Source of the DNA: Chitinophagaceae bacterium
GTDB taxonomy: Bacteria; Bacteroidota; Bacteroidia; Chitinophagales; Chitinophagaceae
NCBI GenBank assembly: GCA_016787135.1
Contig: JAEUVK010000058.1
Span: 1 to 50,556 of the forward strand
DNA: 50,556 nucleotides
Direction: 5' to 3'
The notes below the pieces were generated by a model, which searched no databases, had not been told where the DNA came from, and was given only the letters and a program-made list of their open reading frames with translations. Below are positions 43,429 through 50,556 of this stretch, one piece after another (position 1 is the stretch's first letter; every line of letters starts with the position of its first letter). The position numbers were made by a program, and so were the translations under genes.

Positions 43429-46400
43429 ATGAGAAGAGTACCGCAGCTTATGAAACAGATAAAAACACTGATCATTATATTCAGCTTATTGACCGGCTGG
43501 CTGGAAGGGTTTTCGCAAAACCTTTCCAACCGGGGCCGGGATTTCTGGGTGGGTTATGGGCATCACCAGTTCATGGAACCGGGAGGTAATAATAGCCAGG
43601 AAATGGTGCTCTACCTGAGTGCCGAGCAACCTGCAAACGTAACCGTCACCATTGAAGGAACAGCATGGGTAAGGAATTACAGTATCCCGGCTAACACAGT
43701 GATCGCATCAGAGTATATTCCCAAAGCAGGGGCTATTGATGCCAGGCTGATATCGGTGCCTTGCAGTTTTGTACCACCCGGTACTCCTTGTGGTGGCGAA
43801 GGAACATTTACCAATAAAGGCATTCACATTGTCAGTGATGTACCCATTGTGGCGTATGCACACATTTTCGGCAGTGCTTCTTCAGGTGCCACCATGTTGA
43901 TGCCGGTAGATACCTGGGGCTATGCTTATACTTCCATTAATAGCATTCAGAATTATGCGGCCAACTGTTTTTCCTGGGTATACGCTATTGCACAGCATGA
44001 CAATACAGTGATCGAAGTAACACCTTCTGTAGTTACAAGAGCAGGCAGACCCGCAAATACTTCTTTCACTGTTACACTTAACCGGGGAGAGATATACCAG
44101 ACCATGGCCGGGCCTGAGGCAGGAAGCAACAAGCCGGAAATGACGGGTACCCGTATCAGGTCAATTGCCAATGCAGCAGGCGAGTGTTATCCTATTGCTG
44201 TTTTCTCCGGCAGTAGCCGTACTACAAATCCGGCATCTTGCGGAAGTGGCGGTGGTGATAATGATAACCAGCAGTGTTTCCCTTCCATTGCGTGGGGTAA
44301 AAGATACCTGACGGCGCCTACTTCAAATTCCAACACGGCTTCGTCGCCAATGACAAACTCCTACAAGATCGCTGTAAAAGATCCGACAACAGTGGTGAGA
44401 AGAAATGGTGTGCAGCTGCCACTTGGATCATTGATAAATAACAGTTATTATCGTTTTGAGTCCAGTACAGCCGATTATATTGAGGCGGATAAGCCGGTAA
44501 TGGTGGCCCAGTTCATGACAGGAGGGTCGGCCTGCCAGGGCGGAGGGGGTGTTGGTGACCCGGAAATGATGTACATAAGCCCCATTGAACAGGGTATTAA
44601 GCGTATCGGGTTCTATCGTAATAACCGGGAGGCCATAACGGTCAATTATCTTACCCTTATTATTCCAACCAATGGTGTCCCGTCACTTCGTATAGATGGC
44701 AGCCCTGCTTTTGATCACTCATATCCGCATCCTCAGTTACCCGGATATACCGTTGTTGTCAAACGATGGAGTTCTGCACAGGCACAAGCTATAGCATATA
44801 GCGATTCTTCATTTACAGCTATTACATACGGGTTAGGCAGTGTGGAAAGCTATGGATATAATGCAGGCACACATATCAATAACTTAAGTGCGATAAGTTC
44901 TATCCAGAATATGCTGGATGCAACTACCCCGGAGCACCCGTTTACCTGTACCAATACACCGGTCCGCTTATCTGTTCTGATCGCTTACCAGCCATCAAGA
45001 ATAGATTGGCTGCTTAGTCAGATGGGGGCTGTCCTTACACCTAACACGGATGTAATTGATAATGCACCTGTATCGGCAGGCGTGGTGGTCGTCAATGGAA
45101 TTGTATATTACAAGTATACTCTTCCCGGAACTTACATGTTTAATGTTGCGGATACTTTTGATCTTCCCATAAATGGATATCACTCTACCATTGAAAATTG
45201 TTACAACCGGGAACGATTGGCAACACAGGTGATCGTAAGACAAAAACCATTGGCTGATTTTACTTTCACGCATACCGGCTGTACATTGGATACAGTGTAT
45301 TTCAGCGGTACAGGTACCACAAGCAATAGTTTTACCATCCGTGATTTCAACTGGACATTCCCGGGGCCAGCAACGGCTATGGGCCAATATGTCAATAAAG
45401 TTTTACCTCCGGGAACACATACGATTAACCTGTCTGTTGTTTCCAACGAAGGGTGTGCCAGCGATACGGTCAAACAAATAACTATTTATGACAAACCACC
45501 TTCAGAATTCCAGGTGGTGCCGCTGTCGGTCTGTGAAGGATCAGCCTTTACAATCACCGACACGTCATCCGCTACCATTGCCGTCAACAACTGGTACTGG
45601 GATTTTGGCAACAGCGTTACACAAAACATCACGACCGGGCCGTCGGTTACTTATACCTATCCTGCTCCCGGCACTTATACCATCAGGCATGCATCCCGCT
45701 CCAGCGCTACCTGTGTCAGTGATACAGCACTGAGAACAGTGACCGTGTATGCCAAACCCTTTGTATCGTTTACCAATAATGCTTCCGGTTGCTTAGATGT
45801 GAACGGTCTTGTACAGTTCACAGGTATTGCCACTTCATCCGACGGGCAGGCTTTTGCCAGCTATGCCTGGAATTTCAATGACCCCAATGCGAATGCAGGT
45901 AACCCGAATACATCTGCGGCACAGAACCCGACGCATATTTTCCAGCAGGGAACATATAATATCAACTTCAGCGCCACGACAGCCAATGGCTGTACAAAGG
46001 ATACAACGATCACTGTCACCTTTAACCTGAAACCACTGATCGCATTCCCGACATTGAACCCGGTATGTGAGAATGTGGCCGGAACGGTTTCCGTAGCATC
46101 AGCCACTGTTACCAATGGCGTTCCGGGTACAGGCGTTTACAAAGGGCCGTCAACAAACGCTGCAGGTAATTTCACTCCTGCCACCGCAGGGCCGGGTACG
46201 CATACGATCTGGTATGTATTCACCACTTCAGCCGGTTGTGCTGATTCGTTGTCACAAACTATTTTGGTACATGCCAAACCACGACCCAATTTCACTTTCC
46301 CTAATAATGGTTGTCTGCCGGTAAATGGCCAGGTGCAGTTCACCAACACAAGTACTATTGCGGATGCGCAAACAATGACATGGCTCTGGAACTTCAATGA

Positions 46401-49400
46401 CCCCAATGCCAATGCCAGTAACCCGAATACATCCACAGCGCTGAACCCCACGCATAATTTCTTAGAAGGAACCTATACGATCAACCTGCAGGCCACTTCT
46501 TCGAATGGCTGCGTGAAGGATACGGGTATCACGGCTACATTCAGCCTGACGCCTTTACTGAACTACCCGGCGCTGAATGCGGTGTGTGAGAATGCTGCGG
46601 CATTATCCATTGCATCAGCAACCGTTACCAATGGCGCTACGGGTACAGGCGTATATAGCGGACCGGGCACCAATGCGGCAGGACAGTTCAACCCGGCTGC
46701 GGCAGGCCCCGGCAATCATACCATTACTTATACCTTTACGACCACCGGTGGTTGTGTGCAACCCATTACGCAGACGATACAGGTACACGCCAAACCAAGA
46801 CCCAACTTCACATTACCTCCTGGCGGATGTTTACCGGCGAACGGCCAGGTGCAGTTCATCAATACGAGCACTATTGCCGATGCTCAAACGATGACATGGT
46901 TATGGAACTTCGGCGATCCGAATGCGAATGCGGGTAACCCGAATACTTCTACGGCGCTGAGCCCGACGCATAACTATGGTGAAGGCACTTATAACATCAA
47001 CCTGCAGGCTACTTCTTCCAATGGTTGTGTAAAAGACACTACGATCACAGGAAGTTTTGCCGTCACACCGGTATTGAATTATCCCGCTTTGAATGCAGTG
47101 TGTGAGAACGTAGCCACGCTGTCTGTAGCCACCGCTACGGTAACAAATGGGGTTACCGGTACAGGTGTATATAGCGGACCGGGCACGAATGCTGCGGGCC
47201 AATTCAACCCTGCTGTAGCGGGTCCCGGCAATCATACTATTACTTACACCTATACCACCAATGGCGGATGTGTGCAACCGATCACACAAACCATACAGGT
47301 ACATGCGAGGCCAAGACCGAATTTCAGTTTCCCGACGGGAGCTTGTTTGCCTGCCACCGGGCTGGCATCATTCATCAATGCTACCACTATTGCCGATGCG
47401 CAAACGATGACATGGCTCTGGAACTTTAACGATCCGAATGCCAATGCAGGCAATCCCAATACATCCACTTTGCAAAACCCGACGCATAATTTTGGCGAAG
47501 GCACATTCCCCGTTAACCTGAGTGTGACCTCTTCCAACGGATGTGTGAAGGATACGACCATCAATGCCACTTTTGCCGTGACACCGGCATTGAATTACCC
47601 TGCATTGAATGCAGTGTGTGAAAGCGCCAATACTTTATCTGTAGCGACAGCCAATGTAACCAATGGTATAGCCGGAACGGGAGTCTATAGCGGACCGGGT
47701 ACCAATGCTGCGGGCCAGTTCAATCCGGCTGCTGCTGGTTATGGTAATCATACCATCACTTACACATTTACATCCAATGGTGGTTGTTCTCAAACCACTA
47801 CAAGTAACATACTGGTGCATGCAAGACCGAGAGCCAATTTCACTTTCCCGACAGGCGCTTGTTTGCCTGCAACCGGTCTGGCGCAATTCACGAATGCTAC
47901 CACTATTCCGGATGCACAAACAATGACATGGCTCTGGAACTTCAACGATCCGAATGCCAATGCAGGGAATCCGAATACATCTACGGCTCAAAACCCAACA
48001 CATAATTTCGGCGAAGGCACATTCCCCGTTAACCTGAGTGTGACATCTTCTAATGGTTGTGTGAAGGATACGACGATCAATGCAACCTTTGCAGTGACAC
48101 CTGTTGTGGTATTTCCGCCGTTGACCAATGTATGCCAGAACCCCGGCGCGGCGCCTACTTCAGTAGCGTTAGCATCTGTTACAAATGGAATAAACGGTAC
48201 AGGTGTGTACAGCGGGCCCGGTACCAATGCGGCAGGTCTGTTTGATCCGAACATAGCAGGACCCGGCGTTCATACGATCACCTATACATTTACTACCAAT
48301 GGCGGTTGTACGCAATCGGCTACCGGTTCCATAGAAGTTTATCCAAGACCACAGGCATCATTTACGGCCACACCGGATATCTGTTTGAATCAAACAGCTA
48401 CCATAAGCAGTACATCCACTATTCCGACTGGTACGATCGCAGCATGGAACTGGAACCTTGGCAATGGCAATAATCCTTCTTATACCAATGGCAATCCCTT
48501 CACTGTTTCTTATCCGTCTGCCATACCTTATACAGTGCAACTGGTGGCGGTGAGCGACAGGGGGTGCTTTAGTAATCCTGCCAGCCAAACTATTAGTGTG
48601 CATCCGCTGCCGGTGGCTGATTTTGCAGTGCCCACCAAAATATGTATGCCCGGCGGTGCAGCATTGTTCAACAATCAATCTACAGTGCCGGATAACTCGG
48701 CTCTTACTTATGCATGGAATTTTGGTGATGGAGGAACATCAACAGTGTCCAATCCTTCTCATGTATATGGGGCTATTGGTTCCTATAACGTAACGCTGAC
48801 AGCCACTTCCGCATTCGGTTGTACAAATACCAGCGTACCAAAGGTGGTCAGTGATTTTTATGATAAGCCCAACGCATCGTTCACCGTGACGCCTTCGGAA
48901 ATTTGCCAGGGCACTAATATTGTGATCACTGAGAACAGCTTTGCACCCAACAGTACCATACAATCATGGATCTGGAATTTTGGGGATGGTTCTCCTTTGT
49001 CCAACGCACAGAACCCGGTGAAACAATTCAACACACCCGGAAATTATACGATCACTCTTACGGTAAAGAATGCAGCGAGATGCTCATCTGATCCCTATCC
49101 GCAACCGGTGACCGTTCACCTGCAGCCGGTAATTGATGCTGGTCGTTCATTCGTGGTGCCACAGGGAACACAAATACAATTTGAAGCAACAGCCAATTCG
49201 CCGTCACTTGTATTTAACTGGTCGCCGCCATTGGGTCTGAATGACGCAACGGCATTAAAACCGGTATTGACGGCTACGGCTGATGAAACCTATACATTAA
49301 CAGCCATCGGGGACTTTGGCTGTACCGCCACCGATTTCATGACGGTCAAAATATTGAAACCGGTAACAGTGCCGAATGTGTTTTCACCGAACAATGATGG

Positions 49401-49623
49401 CATACATGATACCTGGCTGATCCCTAACCTTACTGATTACCCGGGTTGCACTGTAGAAGTATTCAACAGGTACGGGCAGCCGGTATTCTATTCGTCAGGT
49501 TATGGTACGCCATGGAACGGAACATATAATGGGAAAGGTGTTCCGGTGGGAACTTATTATTACGTAATAAAACTGCAGAATGGATTTAAACCAATGACGG
49601 GATCTGTGACTGTTCTGAAGTAA
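43429..49623 (+). CDS. giant T9SS type B surface protein with PKD array, 2064 residues
   Basis: The signal peptide is at about 8-30 (MKQIKTLIIIFSLLTGWLEGFSQ); the ATG at 43450 is an alternative start. Residues about 35-485 are an IgGFc-binding-like domain (RDFWVGYGHHQF, VPIVAYAHIFG, FTAITYGLGSVESYGYNAG), clearly homologous to that in the preceding protein. About ten PKD-like domains follow; five of them, each joined to a second beta domain (GTGVYSGPGTNAAGQFNP), form tandem units of 172-174 residues. Later PKDs have WNFGDGG and WNFGDGS. The C-terminus from VPNVFSPNNDGIHDTW is a type B sorting domain. No catalytic motif is seen; a long surface adhesin or gliding-related filament is likely. A PorP/SprF gene follows after 13 nt. 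Confidence 0.9.
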   Translation: MRRVPQLMKQIKTLIIIFSLLTGWLEGFSQNLSNRGRDFWVGYGHHQFMEPGGNNSQEMVLYLSAEQPANVTVTIEGTAWVRNYSIPANTVIASEYIPKAGAIDARLISVPCSFVPPGTPCGGEGTFTNKGIHIVSDVPIVAYAHIFGSASSGATMLMPVDTWGYAYTSINSIQNYAANCFSWVYAIAQHDNTVIEVTPSVVTRAGRPANTSFTVTLNRGEIYQTMAGPEAGSNKPEMTGTRIRSIANAAGECYPIAVFSGSSRTTNPASCGSGGGDNDNQQCFPSIAWGKRYLTAPTSNSNTASSPMTNSYKIAVKDPTTVVRRNGVQLPLGSLINNSYYRFESSTADYIEADKPVMVAQFMTGGSACQGGGGVGDPEMMYISPIEQGIKRIGFYRNNREAITVNYLTLIIPTNGVPSLRIDGSPAFDHSYPHPQLPGYTVVVKRWSSAQAQAIAYSDSSFTAITYGLGSVESYGYNAGTHINNLSAISSIQNMLDATTPEHPFTCTNTPVRLSVLIAYQPSRIDWLLSQMGAVLTPNTDVIDNAPVSAGVVVVNGIVYYKYTLPGTYMFNVADTFDLPINGYHSTIENCYNRERLATQVIVRQKPLADFTFTHTGCTLDTVYFSGTGTTSNSFTIRDFNWTFPGPATAMGQYVNKVLPPGTHTINLSVVSNEGCASDTVKQITIYDKPPSEFQVVPLSVCEGSAFTITDTSSATIAVNNWYWDFGNSVTQNITTGPSVTYTYPAPGTYTIRHASRSSATCVSDTALRTVTVYAKPFVSFTNNASGCLDVNGLVQFTGIATSSDGQAFASYAWNFNDPNANAGNPNTSAAQNPTHIFQQGTYNINFSATTANGCTKDTTITVTFNLKPLIAFPTLNPVCENVAGTVSVASATVTNGVPGTGVYKGPSTNAAGNFTPATAGPGTHTIWYVFTTSAGCADSLSQTILVHAKPRPNFTFPNNGCLPVNGQVQFTNTSTIADAQTMTWLWNFNDPNANASNPNTSTALNPTHNFLEGTYTINLQATSSNGCVKDTGITATFSLTPLLNYPALNAVCENAAALSIASATVTNGATGTGVYSGPGTNAAGQFNPAAAGPGNHTITYTFTTTGGCVQPITQTIQVHAKPRPNFTLPPGGCLPANGQVQFINTSTIADAQTMTWLWNFGDPNANAGNPNTSTALSPTHNYGEGTYNINLQATSSNGCVKDTTITGSFAVTPVLNYPALNAVCENVATLSVATATVTNGVTGTGVYSGPGTNAAGQFNPAVAGPGNHTITYTYTTNGGCVQPITQTIQVHARPRPNFSFPTGACLPATGLASFINATTIADAQTMTWLWNFNDPNANAGNPNTSTLQNPTHNFGEGTFPVNLSVTSSNGCVKDTTINATFAVTPALNYPALNAVCESANTLSVATANVTNGIAGTGVYSGPGTNAAGQFNPAAAGYGNHTITYTFTSNGGCSQTTTSNILVHARPRANFTFPTGACLPATGLAQFTNATTIPDAQTMTWLWNFNDPNANAGNPNTSTAQNPTHNFGEGTFPVNLSVTSSNGCVKDTTINATFAVTPVVVFPPLTNVCQNPGAAPTSVALASVTNGINGTGVYSGPGTNAAGLFDPNIAGPGVHTITYTFTTNGGCTQSATGSIEVYPRPQASFTATPDICLNQTATISSTSTIPTGTIAAWNWNLGNGNNPSYTNGNPFTVSYPSAIPYTVQLVAVSDRGCFSNPASQTISVHPLPVADFAVPTKICMPGGAALFNNQSTVPDNSALTYAWNFGDGGTSTVSNPSHVYGAIGSYNVTLTATSAFGCTNTSVPKVVSDFYDKPNASFTVTPSEICQGTNIVITENSFAPNSTIQSWIWNFGDGSPLSNAQNPVKQFNTPGNYTITLTVKNAARCSSDPYPQPVTVHLQPVIDAGRSFVVPQGTQIQFEATANSPSLVFNWSPPLGLNDATALKPVLTATADETYTLTAIGDFGCTATDFMTVKILKPVTVPNVFSPNNDGIHDTWLIPNLTDYPGCTVEVFNRYGQPVFYSSGYGTPWNGTYNGKGVPVGTYYYVIKLQNGFKPMTGSVTVLK
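45745..48336 (+). repeat. five tandem units of 516-522 bp (PKD plus second beta domain)
   Basis: Unit starts at the Val codon of V[HY]A[KR]P: 45745, 46267, 46783, 47299 and 47815; lengths 522, 516, 516, 516 and 522. Conserved parts are TMTWLWNFNDPNANA, SSNGCVKDT, LNYPALNAVCE and GVYSGPGTNAAG. Units four and five share a 35-nt exact stretch encoding GEGTFPVNLSV, pointing to a recent duplication. Confidence 0.9.
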
Positions 49624-49636
49624 GGATCATTATAAA

Positions 49637-50556
49637 ATGAAAGAAACTTTTTTGCATACAAAAACTACTATGATGAGAAATTTTTTCAACGCTTTCTGCT
49701 TATTGCTGGCGATGTGTGTCACAGGTGTTGTGAAAGCACAGGTGGATCCGCATTTTTCGCAGTACTATGTCTATCCTGCGTGGTTGAACCCTGCATTAAC
49801 GGGCGCCTTCGACGGTGAGTACAGGGTATCGGGTATCTATCGTAACCAGTGGGGAAATATCAGCAGCCCTTTCTCTACGCCGGGGGTTTCGCTGGACTTC
49901 ACTACGGATAAGAACATCAACTTCGGCGGAAGTGTACTTCGGCAAACGGCAGGCAACGGCGGTTATAGTTACCTGACAGCATATGGTAACGTTGCTTATA
50001 CAGGCGCCAGATTTGGTCCCAATCAAACAAAGCGCCTGGTATTCGGGATACAGGCTGGGATGATACAAAGACGGTTTGACCGCAGCAAAATGACATTTGG
50101 CGACCAATGGAACCCGATCACCGGCTACAATCCCAATTCTTCCTCGATGGATAATTTGTCACGGTCATCGGCTTCAGCATTTGATGCGGGTGCTGGTGTG
50201 ATGTATTTTGATGCAGAACCGGGAAAGAAGTCTAATTTGTTTGCAGGTTTTTCTGTTTCACATCTCACAAAACCGGAAGATAAATTCAGCGGTACCGGCG
50301 ATGCAAAGATCCCGATGCGGTTTACAGGTCATGCCGGGATGCGTTTCACGTTGTCAGAAGTATTCAGTCTTACTCCCAATATTTTGTATTTAAAGCAGGG
50401 AAGTGCGCAGGAAAAAATGGTAGGCGCTTATGCTACATATAAGGCAGCGCCGGGTGTGGATGTGATGCTGGGCGCCAATTATCGTTTTGAAGATGCAGTG
50501 TCACCGTTCTTAGGGTTTACGTACAAGAATATGGTGATCGGCGCCAGTTATGATGT
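49637..50556 (+). CDS. PorP/SprF family T9SS outer-membrane protein (3' truncated by window)
   Basis: The frame is open to the window end (306 codons seen of a usual 310-340). A signal peptide ends at GVVKAQ, followed by the family hallmark VDPHFSQYYVYPAWLNPALTG, YRNQWGNISSPFSTPGVSLDF and later barrel strands (FGGSVLRQTAG, LVFGIQAGMIQRRFD, FDAGAGVMYF, NLFAGFSVSHLTKP, VMLGANYRFEDAVSPFLGF). The family sits in the outer membrane and pairs with type B T9SS substrates, as SprF does with SprB. Its position 13 nt after two type B proteins fits that role. Start is uncertain: ATG at 49637 (AAGGA 10 nt upstream), or at 49670/49673, which follow an AAAACTAC motif and give a shorter signal peptide. Confidence 0.92.
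   Translation, partial: MKETFLHTKTTMMRNFFNAFCLLLAMCVTGVVKAQVDPHFSQYYVYPAWLNPALTGAFDGEYRVSGIYRNQWGNISSPFSTPGVSLDFTTDKNINFGGSVLRQTAGNGGYSYLTAYGNVAYTGARFGPNQTKRLVFGIQAGMIQRRFDRSKMTFGDQWNPITGYNPNSSSMDNLSRSSASAFDAGAGVMYFDAEPGKKSNLFAGFSVSHLTKPEDKFSGTGDAKIPMRFTGHAGMRFTLSEVFSLTPNILYLKQGSAQEKMVGAYATYKAAPGVDVMLGANYRFEDAVSPFLGFTYKNMVIGASYD

Noticed and set aside
43422..43431. The two giant genes as one gene broken by a stop or frameshift
   Set aside because: Each has its own signal peptide and its own complete type B sorting domain, so they are two genes.

Overview
The window comes from a member of the Bacteroidota, most likely the Chitinophagaceae/Chitinophagales. Evidence: five proteins carry type IX secretion (T9SS) C-terminal sorting domains, a PorP/SprF gene is present, DUF4293 and COG2509-type proteins occur, promoters fit the Bacteroidota pattern (-33 TTTG, -7 TAnnTTTG), classical Shine-Dalgarno sequences are scarce, and both tRNA genes lack an encoded CCA. 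This placement is inferred from gene content; no 16S is present.

Left part (1-12 kb): the 3' end of uvrA; a T9SS type A surface protein; an ELWxxDGT-repeat secreted protein with seven exact 48-residue units; a convergent glyA-DUF4293 pair; then forward genes for a sugar nucleotidyltransferase, a nitronate monooxygenase-like enzyme, a small exported CarboxypepD_reg-like protein, and an overlapping M48 metalloprotease/YbjQ pair. Middle (12-18 kb, minus strand): a membrane-anchored coiled-coil protein with a dyad-rich promoter, a NatA/NatB-like ABC exporter, a COG2509 flavoprotein and a beta-barrel outer-membrane protein. At two places here a terminator-like hairpin overlaps the promoter of the next gene.

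Centre (18-31 kb): dnaA without dnaN or a recognisable oriC, tRNA-Ser(GCT), then three co-directional genes for apparently exported proteases: a caspase-fold protein, a 1605-residue TPR-CHAT protein and an astacin-like zinc protease. This set is the most unusual part of the window: two caspase-superfamily proteins, both with signal peptides, followed by a secreted metalloprotease. A palindrome sits at the predicted transcription start of the first gene. tRNA-Pro(TGG), a methyltransferase and a kduI-kduD pair for 4-deoxy-5-keto-uronate use follow.

Right part (32-50.6 kb): a probable operon of about 18 kb in four tightly packed genes: a T9SS type A Ig-repeat protein, two giant type B (gliding-type) proteins of 3015 and 2064 residues that share an IgGFc-binding-like domain, and a PorP/SprF outer-membrane protein running off the window end. 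The giant proteins grew by internal duplication: three modules of about 1.7 kb in the first and five tandem units of 516-522 bp in the second. By analogy with SprB/SprF, the PorP/SprF protein probably serves the type B substrates encoded just upstream.
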